Shown in pieces: positions 1 through 9,600 of a stretch of DNA of 64,000 bases. A program made the position numbers and the translations under genes. Origin of the DNA: Bacillota bacterium (GTDB lineage: Bacteria; Bacillota; Clostridia; Christensenellales; Christensenellaceae); assembly GCA_023393165.1 (NCBI GenBank), contig JAEWMJ010000029.1, positions 1 through 64,000 of the forward strand, read 5' to 3'. Under the pieces are notes generated by a model that made no database searches, was not told the origin of the DNA, and saw only the letters and a program-made list of their open reading frames with translations. How positions within the stretch are numbered: position 1 is the stretch's first letter; every line of letters starts with the position of its first letter.

Positions 1-39
1 TTGTTACTCTGTCATCCATTTCACTACCAAACAACACCA

Positions 40-110
40 GTGTAAAGGACGTTAAAGCTTCCGTTGTATTAGTCGTAATCACTGTTTCAGAAGCCTTACG
101 TTCTTTACAC
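40..110. repeat. Imperfect 22-bp inverted repeat downstream of virB6
   Basis: Bases 40-61 and 90-110 are near-complementary arms (one gap and two mismatches) around a 28-base loop. They lie just after the VirB6 stop codon, where the next conjugation gene would be expected immediately. There is no T tract, so it does not look like a standard terminator. It could be a regulatory hairpin or a recombinase or IS end. No convincing gene is seen in 1-118, apart from an open minus-strand frame of a few codons from base 19 to the edge. Confidence 0.4.
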
Positions 111-118
111 TTATATAA

Positions 119-1009
119 TCAAGATATTATCTCCTTAATAAACCTGTTGGAACCGACCACCACGATAGCCAGCAGGATGGTCTGTATAGCCATGGACAGA
201 ACATAGTTCAGAGTAACGCCCCAAAACTGGTCGTTGACACTGTTCCCGCCCACGCTCGTCCACGAATCAAACATCAGCGCCGAGTTGGACATGATCGCAT
301 TGTAGATAACGCAGGCCAATGCGATCACGCATATTTCCAGGCATACGGCGGCATAGGCTTTTAAAAAATGCTTTCCGGTGCTGCTTGTCTCGGGCGAACC
401 GAATGCGGAAAGCGGTATGGGCGCGATAGCCGAATAAATGAACACCTTAAAAAACCTCAAGTACACCACAACCACCATAATGATTCCCGCGACCCAAATA
501 ACCGCCACACCGATGAATGCCAGCAACGCCAAAGGTATCCCCTGCAGCAATGCAAGCAACCTTTCCCCGAATCCGGCGTCCGTCACAGCCTGCGCCGCAT
601 TAATCACATCCTGCGGCACCTGCGCCTGCATGAACGTCCCCGAAAACTGAAAGACGACGGAGTTCACTCCCATGGAGATGGATATTATAAAATTCAGCAG
701 GTCCACGCTGTAATCGATCAGGAATTTGACCAGAATGAACCGCACCATCCAACCGATAATCTGCTGCAAACTGAGTTCCTTGAAATTGGTCGTGGTCCTG
801 AAAAAGGACAGAAGAAAGAACAATATCAGTAGCCCGTACCCTATTCCCTGTAATCCGTGGTTGATTTGCGACACAAGCGACCATGGCCCGCCGCCCGCAA
901 ACGCGTCCGGCGTTGTCTGCAATTGGGCTTGGATATCCCCGAAAAAGGTATTCCATAAATTCAGCCCGTTCTGCAATAAATCAACAATTCCCTGTTCCAA
1001 GCCCTTCAC
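119..1009 (-). CDS. VirB6/TrbL-like conjugal transfer membrane protein
   Basis: A 296-residue polytopic inner-membrane protein of the conjugative type IV secretion channel. Hydrophobic segments lie near residues 48-71, 80-105, 150-190, 215-245 and 268-290, with a short polar N-terminus; this topology is typical of VirB6/TrbL proteins in Tn1549-like elements. It follows the Maff2-type gene by 11 bases on the same strand, the usual order. The annotated start is GTG at 1009, but the AAAGGGG ribosome site abuts it. A TTG at 1000 is better spaced and may be the true start. In the family this protein helps form the pore that passes the relaxase-DNA complex. The identification rests on topology and neighbours rather than catalytic motifs. 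Confidence 0.8.
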   Translation of the reverse strand: MKGLEQGIVDLLQNGLNLWNTFFGDIQAQLQTTPDAFAGGGPWSLVSQINHGLQGIGYGLLILFFLLSFFRTTTNFKELSLQQIIGWMVRFILVKFLIDYSVDLLNFIISISMGVNSVVFQFSGTFMQAQVPQDVINAAQAVTDAGFGERLLALLQGIPLALLAFIGVAVIWVAGIIMVVVVYLRFFKVFIYSAIAPIPLSAFGSPETSSTGKHFLKAYAAVCLEICVIALACVIYNAIMSNSALMFDSWTSVGGNSVNDQFWGVTLNYVLSMAIQTILLAIVVVGSNRFIKEIIS

Positions 1010-1020
1010 CCCTTTTCACA

Positions 1021-1353
1021 TTAGTTAACCGTCACGCCGATGGCCTGCAGTACAAACCGAATGCCCACCATAACCATACCGCCCGCAAGAAACAGAATGG
1101 CGTTGGTACGCTGGGACGCGTCCTGGCTCTTGAGCGCAAGTGCAAGCTGTACGCCGCCCCAAATAAGCGCAATCACGCCTATGCCGGTGACGATGGTCAG
1201 GATAAAGGAAGTCAGGTTCCCGAGCGCCTGCAGGGGGTCCATCCCCTGCTGAACGTCAATATCCGCTGCATACGCAACCTTTTGAAGGCTTAAAAAAAGC
1301 AGCGTGACCGCTGCCGTCCAAAACGTTTTTTTCTGTTTTATGAACTTACCCAT
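1021..1353 (-). CDS. Maff2 family / VirB2-like small membrane protein
   Basis: A 110-residue protein with a cleavable-looking signal segment (hydrophobic residues 13-29, probable cleavage after AYA) and two further membrane helices near residues 48-70 and 85-105. This matches the Maff2 family found in Firmicute conjugative elements between the coupling protein and VirB6. Size and topology resemble VirB2-type pilin subunits, so it may form the conjugation pore or a short pilus in Gram-positive cells; that role is inference. It lies 12 bases after the VirD4 stop and 11 bases before VirB6, clearly one transcription unit. Confidence 0.8.
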   Translation of the reverse strand: MGKFIKQKKTFWTAAVTLLFLSLQKVAYAADIDVQQGMDPLQALGNLTSFILTIVTGIGVIALIWGGVQLALALKSQDASQRTNAILFLAGGMVMVGIRFVLQAIGVTVN

Positions 1354-1365
1354 GTTAAAATCTCC

Positions 1366-3063
1366 TTATTTATTTCCTTTCATGTAGTCGTCCCAGCTCT
1401 CCGTCCGATCAGGAGTGAAACTATATGCCTTTGCGCCGCCCTGCTGCAAAAGCCCGATGTTCCTGTGTTTCATCAGGTCATACTTTTTGTCCGCTGCCGG
1501 CTTTTCACCCGAAATGAGCACAAGGCATTCCTCGTCTTTCATTGTCCGTATCTCGTCGGGCATCATCAGCTCTCTGCCCGTGATGTAGATCGTGGTGCTT
1601 GAGCTTTGTCCGGACTTTCCCGGCGTCTGGTAGTTGATCGTCGCCTTGCCCAGCGCCTTGGATACATATTCCCGAGTCTCCTGCTCCGAGCCGCCCAGAT
1701 ATACCATGGTGCTGCAGTTGCCGGCGATATTTTCCCACTTGTCCTTATAAAGCGCCTTGAGTTGTGAAAGGTTTTGGATCACGATGCTGATGGAAATCCC
1801 CCTGCTCCTGCACGTCGCCAGTATAAGGTCAAAATCTTCCGCCAACGAGAGGTTTGGAAATTCATCAAGCACAAACAGGACCGGCCGTTCCAGAGCGCCG
1901 GTATTACTGTGGTCGGCCTTGTAGTAAAGCTCCTTGATCACCTGCGAATACATCATTCCCGCGATGAAGCTGAAGGTCGTATCATTATCCGGCAGCACAC
2001 AAAATATGGCCGTCTTCTGCCCGCTCCCCAAACTTTGCAGGTCAAATTCATCCTCGCTCAGCAGGTCAGCCACCTTTCTTTCCAGAAACTTATTGATCCT
2101 TGCCACCATGGTGATCTTGATGGATTTGAGCGTCTTTGCGGGCGAGTTGCGGATCAGCTTCCAGGACTGCACCGCGATATGCTCCGGGTCCCGCTTTTCC
2201 AGATCATTGAACAGCTTATCGAGAGGACTTACGTAACTGTCGTCTTCCTCGTTGATAACCATATACCGCAGCAGGGTGGGGATCATTCCGAAATTCTGTT
2301 CCCAGGAGGGCGCTTCGTGATACAGATACAGCAAAAACGCCTGCATCAAAGTCCTTTCGGCGTCCTGCCAGAACTGCTCGCCCTTCTGTGCCTGCTTATC
2401 TGTTGTGTTCTTGATAAAATCCGTAACGATCTTCATCACGTCCGTATCGCTTCTTGCATATACCAACGGATTGTACCGGTTGGACTTCTCCATGTCTATC
2501 AGGTTTAATACCCGAATCCGGTATCCCATCTTCTCCAGCATCCCGCCCGTGCTGCGCAGGATTTCGGCCTTGGGATCAGTAATTACAAAATCTGTCGTGC
2601 CCTGCATCAAATTAGGCAGCACATATCCTCGTGTTTTGCCGCTTCCCGAACCACCGATCAGCAGAACATTTAAATTTTTATGATGGATATGCGAATCCAA
2701 TCCCAGCCGCAGGTTTTGGGAGAGGATCAGGTTTTCCGCCTGTGTGTACCTTTTTTGCAACCTGCGAATATTCCCCCAGTCCGCGCTGCCGTGCTCCTTG
2801 CCCTGCATGTACTTGCCCCAGCTCACCATGTAAGACGCCAAAAGCACCAGCCATATCACCGCCGCGATCATGCAAAAGGCGGCTGATTGCTCAGCCGCCT
2901 TTAGAACAAATGGTTGCCGGATGTTCTCCATGAAACCGCTCTGGAAATCCGCGTATGATATTCCCTCATGGTAGCTCATAGCCATCTTGGCCGCCAGGTA
3001 CAAAAGCGCAGCCAGTAAAACGATCCAGAATGCTACGATGCCGCCCAGCTTCCTGTTTTTCAT
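1366..3063 (-). CDS. virD4: Type IV coupling protein (VirD4/TraG family ATPase)
   Basis: A 565-residue inner-membrane ATPase that links the relaxase-DNA complex to the secretion channel. Two N-terminal membrane helices (about residues 8-28 and 62-80) precede the Walker A loop GGSGSGKT at 137-144. The Walker B region VLFVLDEF lies near 395, followed by the conserved segment containing TCRSRG and IVIQNLSQL typical of TraG/TraD proteins. The length is normal for Gram-positive VirD4 proteins. It starts one base after the PcfB-like gene and is followed closely by the Maff2-type gene. Confidence 0.93.
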   Translation of the reverse strand: MKNRKLGGIVAFWIVLLAALLYLAAKMAMSYHEGISYADFQSGFMENIRQPFVLKAAEQSAAFCMIAAVIWLVLLASYMVSWGKYMQGKEHGSADWGNIRRLQKRYTQAENLILSQNLRLGLDSHIHHKNLNVLLIGGSGSGKTRGYVLPNLMQGTTDFVITDPKAEILRSTGGMLEKMGYRIRVLNLIDMEKSNRYNPLVYARSDTDVMKIVTDFIKNTTDKQAQKGEQFWQDAERTLMQAFLLYLYHEAPSWEQNFGMIPTLLRYMVINEEDDSYVSPLDKLFNDLEKRDPEHIAVQSWKLIRNSPAKTLKSIKITMVARINKFLERKVADLLSEDEFDLQSLGSGQKTAIFCVLPDNDTTFSFIAGMMYSQVIKELYYKADHSNTGALERPVLFVLDEFPNLSLAEDFDLILATCRSRGISISIVIQNLSQLKALYKDKWENIAGNCSTMVYLGGSEQETREYVSKALGKATINYQTPGKSGQSSSTTIYITGRELMMPDEIRTMKDEECLVLISGEKPAADKKYDLMKHRNIGLLQQGGAKAYSFTPDRTESWDDYMKGNK

Positions 3064-3064
3064 G

Positions 3065-3565
3065 TTATAGCTCCTTTCCCGGCATTTCTTTCATCTCTAC
3101 CGCCAGATCGTTCAACTGGATTTCCGCTCCTTTCGCATTTTTGGAAGCGAAATCTTTCAGCTTGTCTTTGACGCTTTCCCGGACCTCCTCCACCTTTACG
3201 TCCGTAATATTGTCCCGGACGACGCCCATACGGTCTATGACGGCATTGAACTTCTCCATATCTGTTTTTTTGATCATAACGTCGTATGTTCCGTTTTCCG
3301 GCGCGTCCACGGTATGGTAGACCAAGCCGTAATGCTTTGCCCGCAGGATGAATTCCGTCATCTTGTCCTCCGGTATGGGTACAATGGAAAGCTGTTCGCC
3401 GGTTTTCAGCATCCCCTTTTGAGATACCTCCCCGAACAGCTTTCCCTTCTCCGCCACCGCCCTCAAAAAAACGATCACCTGTACCGTCGATTTTGTAGCG
3501 TCTTTTGTCACTGAAATTACCATCTCAGTCCCCTGTATGATGAATCTTGCCGCTTCTCCTTCCAT
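3065..3565 (-). CDS. PcfB-like (DUF3801) conjugation protein
   Basis: A 166-residue soluble protein sitting, as in other Tn1549-like elements, between the relaxase and VirD4. PcfB proteins act as relaxase accessory factors that help present the relaxosome to the coupling protein. The N-terminal two thirds are mixed alpha/beta and the last 50 residues are charged and helical. Its first 49 bases overlap the end of the relaxase gene in another frame, which suggests translational coupling. Assignment is from length, position and general sequence character. Confidence 0.75.
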   Translation of the reverse strand: MEGEAARFIIQGTEMVISVTKDATKSTVQVIVFLRAVAEKGKLFGEVSQKGMLKTGEQLSIVPIPEDKMTEFILRAKHYGLVYHTVDAPENGTYDVMIKKTDMEKFNAVIDRMGVVRDNITDVKVEEVRESVKDKLKDFASKNAKGAEIQLNDLAVEMKEMPGKEL

Positions 3566-4980
3566 TTTTCCTTTGCCTCCGTTTCTTTTTTCATTTGCTC
3601 CCGTATATGCCCGCTGCTCTCAATGATACCGTCCAGAATCTCCAGGGTTCCGTGCAGCCGGGCAAGCTCCCTTTTGTTCTGCTCCGCCGCATCGAGCAGC
3701 TCGGCGCGTTTTGCCCCAACCTTTTCAGGCTGTTCTTCAAACCCTTTTTTCCGCAGCATCTCCTTTGCTTCTTCAAACCGCATCCTGTGTTCACCCGCCA
3801 GCTTATCTTCGATAGGCAAATACCGCATATAGTTCCTGTGGGCGGCGAACAGCTCCCGATTTTTCCGCATCGCCCCCCGCAGCCTGAATTTTTCCTCGTC
3901 CAACTGCTTGATTTGACTGTCTGTCGCCTCCCTACACTCAATCACCTCCCTCAGCTCGGAAAGCTGGTTACTGGTTATAAACCGTAGCTGCTCCTTATAC
4001 CTCTCAAACTTCCGGAGCTCACCTGTGGGTACTTGCACATGTGGTTTCCCGGCTCTGGTCTTTCCCAGCACAAAGAGCCAGCGCACATACATAGCCTCAA
4101 TACGGGTGAGTTTATGCCTCTTGTGTTTGCGCGGCCCGCAGCGGTAATATACCGATTTTGCATTGCGCCGAGCCGGTTGTTTGCCTGCGATCTTATCCCG
4201 AAGGACATCGTCCGGAAAGCCCAGTGTTGCAAGCCGGAAAAACCGGTTCCGCTCCAAAGGCCGTACTTTTGCGTATTTTCCCGATGTATCCACTTCATAT
4301 CCCATGTTCTCCAACAGCACAAAAAATTCGCCTACCGTATTGGCTTCCGCAATGCACTCCTGTATGTCCGCATGGATGATCTCCCGCAGCGTGCGTCCGC
4401 CTTTTCCGTACCGCCGCACCCATTCCTCATAGGTCATGTGCCTGCTGTCAACATTCCCGATCACCGATAGGCCATACTGTCTGCAGAGGTCATTGCTAAT
4501 TCCGTAAAGCTTGGTGTAAAATTCCGCCTTTTCCATATGGAATTTGTGGCCGTCCACACAGGAAACAGAATTTACGATGATATGACTATGGATATGTCCA
4601 CGATCAAGATGGGTGCCGATCACCACTTCGAAGTCCCCCAGCCACGCTTCGGCATATTTCACGCCGATCTCGTGCGCTAATTCCGGACTGATCTCTCCCG
4701 GTGCAAACGACTGGATGATGTGGTATGCGAGGCGTTTTTCCGTCTTGCCGTATTTTTTCTTTGTCGCAAGCATCTTCTCCGTTGCTGTCTCCGGAAAACA
4801 GTTGATTCCGGATATATAACGGACGCCGCCCTGTTCTGTCTTTCTTCCGTTGGTAGCGTACCCGGACAGTGCTTTCAGCGGTCCATTTTCATCTGTCGTC
4901 TTTTCCTCCGACATGGAATAATTGACTGCTCGCTTTAGATGCCCGGAGGAATGGATCACGAGTATTTTATTATATGCCAT
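3517..4980 (-). CDS. Relaxase/mobilization nuclease (MOB_P-like)
   Basis: A 487-residue relaxase that would nick the transfer origin and pilot the strand into the recipient. The metal-binding histidine motif is clear: H124-L-D-R-G-H129-I-H131-S-H133 followed by IIVNSV. A plausible catalytic tyrosine is Tyr21 in the N-terminal AVNYSM segment. Residues beyond about 330 are highly charged and helical, as in the C-terminal halves of these relaxases. The start has an AAGGGGGTGG ribosome site, and the gene lies 29 bases after mobC and overlaps the PcfB gene. This gene defines the transfer class of the element. Confidence 0.92.
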   Translation of the reverse strand: MAYNKILVIHSSGHLKRAVNYSMSEEKTTDENGPLKALSGYATNGRKTEQGGVRYISGINCFPETATEKMLATKKKYGKTEKRLAYHIIQSFAPGEISPELAHEIGVKYAEAWLGDFEVVIGTHLDRGHIHSHIIVNSVSCVDGHKFHMEKAEFYTKLYGISNDLCRQYGLSVIGNVDSRHMTYEEWVRRYGKGGRTLREIIHADIQECIAEANTVGEFFVLLENMGYEVDTSGKYAKVRPLERNRFFRLATLGFPDDVLRDKIAGKQPARRNAKSVYYRCGPRKHKRHKLTRIEAMYVRWLFVLGKTRAGKPHVQVPTGELRKFERYKEQLRFITSNQLSELREVIECREATDSQIKQLDEEKFRLRGAMRKNRELFAAHRNYMRYLPIEDKLAGEHRMRFEEAKEMLRKKGFEEQPEKVGAKRAELLDAAEQNKRELARLHGTLEILDGIIESSGHIREQMKKETEAKEKWKEKRQDSSYRGLRW

Positions 4981-5009
4981 CTCGCCACCCCCTTTACGAA
5001 ACAGCCCGG

Positions 5010-5330
5010 TTACAATCCGCCGAGCTTTTCATCTATCAGTTCCTTTATCTCCATCATCCATGCTTCTACCCGCTCCAGCATCTCTGCCGTGATGCGTTTG
5101 TCCGTGTTCGCGTACCGGGTCAGTTGGTTCAGATTGTTGCCGATGTGATTGATCTCCCGGTACAGCTCCCGAACTGCTTTACCGTCCAGGATCACCATTC
5201 GCTCTTCTGTCAGGCAACGACGCCGGATAAAAGCCGCAACCGAAAAACCCGCCGCCCGCGCCGTCCGCCTAAGCTGGAAGTATTCCGCTTCGGTCAACCT
5301 GGCCTCTGCTTTAATCGTACGTTTTAACAT
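5010..5330 (-). CDS. mobC: MobC family relaxosome accessory protein
   Basis: A small basic DNA-binding protein of about 106 residues. MobC proteins bind the transfer origin next to the nick site and open the DNA for the relaxase. An N-terminal ribbon-helix-helix-like stretch (MLKRTIKAEARLTEAEY) is followed by the family's EINHIGNNLNQLTRYAN motif. The ATG at 5330 is chosen because GAAAGG lies 7-9 bases upstream; an in-frame extension to 5399 has no better site and would run into the presumed oriT region. It lies directly upstream of the relaxase, the standard arrangement. Confidence 0.88.
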   Translation of the reverse strand: MLKRTIKAEARLTEAEYFQLRRTARAAGFSVAAFIRRRCLTEERMVILDGKAVRELYREINHIGNNLNQLTRYANTDKRITAEMLERVEAWMMEIKELIDEKLGGL

Positions 5331-5511
5331 TTTGTGCATCCTTTCAGATAAAAAGTTTAGCGGCTTTGCCGCTCGGGGTTTCAGGGGCCACCCTGACAAG
5401 TTGCAAAATGCCGGCAGTTTGCGATACTTGCAGCCAGATCAGACTATATGGCTTCCCTAAAGGCCCCCCAGGGCGCATTGGATTGAAAAAAGAAAAGGCC
5501 GCATCTCCCGG
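5331..5511. other. Candidate transfer origin (oriT) upstream of mobC
   Basis: This gap between mobC and the next gene contains, on the minus strand, AATGCGCCCT (5470-5479), which as I recall it matches the RSF1010/pIP501-type nic core, followed by a GC-rich tract. A hairpin with AGCGGC/GCCGCT arms lies near 5369-5383. Position upstream of mobC and the relaxase is the usual place for oriT. I see no long inverted repeat directly beside the core as in RSF1010, and the relaxase is MOB_P-like rather than clearly MOB_Q. The call is therefore a hypothesis based on one short motif and position. Confidence 0.4.
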
Positions 5512-5745
5512 CTACCGCTCAAGATCACGATTCGGTTGCTTCATGCTGCGTCCTTCGATGATCCCATACTTATCATCGACATAGAAATGGTTCACAAACG
5601 GATTGTAAATAGCGTGGCATTTTACTCCGTTATACTCCGCCATAAAATCGTTGTCTCCAAGCTTCTCCAGGATCGTCGCTTCTTTCAGTTCTCCATTCTG
5701 AGAGTGTATATGCATTGGTTCAGTCAATGGCAATTTAAAATTCAT
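5512..5745 (-). CDS. Small conserved-position ICE protein, function unknown
   Basis: A 77-residue acidic protein with a strong GAGGAG ribosome site 8 bases before the ATG. It has no membrane segment or recognisable catalytic motif. The middle (EYNGVKCHAIYNPFVNHFY) looks like a small beta-rich domain. Small proteins of this size commonly lie between mobC and the DUF6017 gene in Tn1549-like elements. I do not recognise a family, so the function is unknown. Confidence 0.7.
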   Translation of the reverse strand: MNFKLPLTEPMHIHSQNGELKEATILEKLGDNDFMAEYNGVKCHAIYNPFVNHFYVDDKYGIIEGRSMKQPNRDLER

Positions 5746-5769
5746 AAGAAAATCTCCTCTCTTTTTATT

Positions 5770-6648
5770 TCAGCGTTTTTTGGGGTTGTCCAGATATGCC
5801 CGCAGGGTAGCATTGATATCCGCCTTCCAGTGCGTCTCGCTTGTCGTCCGTGCGTTGTATAAGGAGGTCAGCAAATAATTACGAGGATTGCGCACCGGTT
5901 CGGCCAGCTTGCCGATCCCGTCAATCACACTTGCTACGTCCATATACCGCAGCTCCAAAAACCTCCTACGGACGATTTGCGCGTCCATCACAGTCCCGTT
6001 CACTTTGAGTGATTTCTCTCCACTGCACAGCACATCCATAATGAGCAGATAGATGGATTCGGCCAATGCTTTATTCTGTTCCTCATTTTGAAACTGGTCG
6101 TAATCGATATTCTCCTTTACGAGAAGAGAGTAATCATCCATCCTTTTCATCCAATCCATATCTATCTTAGGATTGATAGAAAGACTATTATCCTGTTCAA
6201 TATTCCTGTTACTATCTGTGTCGCAAATTTTGGTATACGGTTTTTTGGTACACGGCCCTGCCGTGTCGCAAAATTTGGGACACGGTGAAAAAGGCTTTAT
6301 GACAGGCTTTTCAACAATGGTATATATGCAGCTTGTAAAAACACCGCTCTTTTTCCTCTGCTTGACACGAATGTAATCCAAAGCCTTTAGTTTGTTCAGA
6401 TGTTTATGGTACGTATTTATGCTGATCTGTAAGTCTTCCGTAATCGTCCTGCGGCTGGGAAACGGCCGGTTTCCTGCTCCCGCATAACTGCAAAAGTACG
6501 CATAGATCGCTTTAGCCTGAATGGATAATCTTCTGTCTTTCATCACTGCCTTTGGAATCGTACCGAAACCTTTTGCGTTGATGCCTTCCACCCTGAGAAC
6601 GTCCACAAGGTTATCCGCCGCTCTTATGTCTTTCCTGTCATTATCCAT
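5770..6648 (-). CDS. DUF6017 replication-initiator-like helix-turn-helix protein
   Basis: A 292-residue protein with an N-terminal winged-helix region (about residues 30-105) of the replication-initiator type. It includes the segment SRRTITEDLQISINTYHKHL, a helix-turn-helix followed by a wing. The C-terminal region (about 215-285), ending in NPRNYLLTSLYNA, is typical of the DUF6017 domain found in clostridial conjugative elements. It probably binds element DNA and may support rolling-circle-type replication after excision; that is inferred from the family. It starts 42 bases after the giant methylase-helicase gene. Confidence 0.8.
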   Translation of the reverse strand: MDNDRKDIRAADNLVDVLRVEGINAKGFGTIPKAVMKDRRLSIQAKAIYAYFCSYAGAGNRPFPSRRTITEDLQISINTYHKHLNKLKALDYIRVKQRKKSGVFTSCIYTIVEKPVIKPFSPCPKFCDTAGPCTKKPYTKICDTDSNRNIEQDNSLSINPKIDMDWMKRMDDYSLLVKENIDYDQFQNEEQNKALAESIYLLIMDVLCSGEKSLKVNGTVMDAQIVRRRFLELRYMDVASVIDGIGKLAEPVRNPRNYLLTSLYNARTTSETHWKADINATLRAYLDNPKKR

Positions 6649-6690
6649 AATCAGATCCTTTCCTGTTTTCGGGTACTAAAAAAGGCAGCT

Positions 6691-9600
6691 TTACCGCTCC
6701 CATCCCCTTTCCTTTTGCCTCGATTCTGTCACTTCCTCCTTCAATTCTTCCTCGTCCAGCACCACCGGCTTGTCCGGCTTGTCCAGGCTTAACTCAATAT
6801 TGATCGCAGCCACCTGCTCCAGTTTATCCGTGAGCTCTTTTTCATACGGAAAAGGCTTTTCCTTTTCAGCCATAGCGTCCGCAAGCTCTTTTTGACACTG
6901 CCGGATGTGTCCCTCCGTGTTCCGTATTTTTTCTTCCAGTGAATTCAGAGCGTTGTCCATGCGCTGAATCAGGCCAATACTGCTTTCCCCCATCTCTACA
7001 GGATAATCCAGCGCACCTTTGATCACGACAAAATGTTTTTTTTCAAATGTGTCAAACTTCATACCCAATTCAAACCCGCGATATTGCCCGATAGGTACAG
7101 TCCTGTCCGGTTCGCTTGACTTTTTAGCCAGCTCTTTAAGCCCGTCGCCTGCTGCGGCCTTTTCCGTGAATGTCTGGCTACCCAGCAATATACTGAATTC
7201 CTTGTTTTCATGAGCGGCATATGCCGCCTTGTCCAAATTGAGCTTGAGCAGTATATTTTCCGCGTTTTTGATTTGAAAGGGCAGGTCATGGCTGATGGCG
7301 TTCTGCAGCCTGTACTGTTGCGTCCTGTGCTGGTTTTTGAGTAACTGCAGCCGCGCTATTTCCAAATCCAAATCCATCTTCTCCTTAATTTTTGGATTTC
7401 CGCTCGCAATCGCTTTTACTTCGGCATAGGTAAGCGTATCATTATCAATGTCGTCCATACGGCGCGCCGGAGGCTTGTTGGTCATGATCTGGCTGATGAA
7501 TCGCTGCTTATTCTCTAAAATCTGATAATTGTAGCTGTCAAACGTCCCTTCGGTCACATAGCGGTAGATCTCCACCTCCTCATTCATATTTCCCTGCCTT
7601 AGGATCCTGCCGTGGCGCTGCGTTAAATCCCGGGGCCGCCAAGGCACGTCAAGATCATGCAAGGCATACAGCAGCCGCTGCACGTTTGTACCCGCACCCA
7701 TCTTGGCCGTACTGCCCATCAGGATTCGGACGCTCCCGCTCCGCACCTTTCCGAACAGCGTCTCCTTCTGGACGTCCGTATTGGCGTCGTGTACGAAAGC
7801 GATCTCCCGCTCCGGTACGCCCATCTTTACAAGCTTTGCCTTCATATCCTGGTAAATGCTATATTCTTCTTCTCCACGTGGAGTGGAAAGGTCGCAGAAA
7901 AGCATCTGCGTCAGGCGTTTTTCTTTCTTTTCAATCCAAATCCGGTGCACCCGCTCCGCACAGGCATTGGTCTTGCTGCCCGGATCATCTGGCAGCAGCG
8001 GATCGATCAGCCGCTGATCCAGCGCCAGCTTCCGCCCGTCGCCCGTCACGCTCAGCATATTGGCTTCCTTGGGATCGACCAGCCCCGCGCGTATTTGCTC
8101 GGTCAGTTCCACCAACCCGTCCACCAGTCTTTCCTGTATCTCGCTGGGCTTGAGTGCAACCGTTTCCGCCCTGCCGCCCTTGATGTGAGGCACAGGCAAT
8201 TTAAGCATTTCAGCCGTCTGTACGTCCGCAAACTCGGCAAACATGGCGGTCAACTCGGGTAGGTTGTGGAAAGTGGCCAGCCTGGTCTTGGTACGGTATC
8301 CTTTGCCCGAGGGCGCAAGCTCCAGCACGGTTCTGGTGTCCGCAAACACGCTCACCCAACTGTCGAAATGCTCCAGACCCCTTTTGCGCAGCGCCCCATA
8401 CTGCAGGTACCGCTGCAGCGTATACATTTCAGAAAGGGTGTTGCTTATGGGCGTTCCGGTCGCAAACGTCTGCCCGCGCCCGTCCGTGATCTTGTCTATA
8501 TACTTTCCTTTCATATACAGGTCGCTGGCTTTCTGGCTCTCCGCCTGCCCAATCCCGGCGACGTTCCGCATCTTTGTCTGAACAAGTAAATTCTTGAACT
8601 CGTCGCTTTCGTCCACCATCAGCCTGTCGATTCCAAGCTGCTCAAAGTCGATCACATTGTCCTTGCGGGTGGTATCGTTCAGCTTTTCCAGTTTCAGGGC
8701 AAGGCTCTTGCGGGTACGCTCCATCTGTTTGATCGTCCAGTTTTCCCGGTGTTCCGCTTTCGCCTCGGCGATTCCCTCCATCAAATCGTCCACCTGCTCC
8801 TGTATAAACGCTTTCTGCCACTCTATGGACATGGGTATCTTCATAAGCTGCGAATGCCCCATAATAACGGCGTCAAATTCGCCGGTCGCGATCCGCGCGC
8901 AAAATGTCTTGCGCCTATGCGTCTCAAAATCCCGTTCAGTGGCAACAAGGATATTGGCTCCGGGATACAACCGCAAGTATTCGCACGCCCACTGTCCTGT
9001 TAGATGGTTGGGCACCGCAATCAATGTTTTCTGCGTAAGCCCGATCCGCTTGGCCTCCTGTGCCGCCGCGACCATTGTGAACGTCTTCCCGCCGCCCACC
9101 TCATGCGCCAGCAACGTATTCCCGCCGAAAAGAATACGCGCCACGGCGTTCCGCTGGTGTTCACGCAGCGCAATCTCGGGATTCATGCCTACAAACCTGA
9201 TATGCGATCCGTCGTAGCTGCGGGGCCGGATGTTGTTGAACAGGTCGTTGTACTTATGTACCAGCCGTTCCCGGCGCTCGGTATCCTCCCATATCCAGTC
9301 GCGGAACGCGTCATGGATCACAGTCTGCTTTTGCTGTACTGCTATGGTCTCAGGTTGATTCAGAACCCGCCGTTCCTTCCCGTCCGCGTCCCGAATAGTG
9401 TCATAGACCTGAGATGTTCTTAAATTGAGGCTGTCTTCTATGATCTCAAACGCAGTCCTCCTGCGGGTACCGTAGACTTCAGTCGCGCGGATGTTATTAT
9501 GCACCATTCCTTTGCCTTCAATCACCCAGTTGCCCGTATACCTTGAATACCGGACCTTGATATATTGCTGAAATGCCGGGGCCGACTGTACCAACTCAAA

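Noticed and set aside
1774..2508. Long plus-strand frame of 244 codons opposite virD4
   Set aside because: It lies wholly within a gene with clear ATPase motifs on the other strand and shows no domain or ribosome site.
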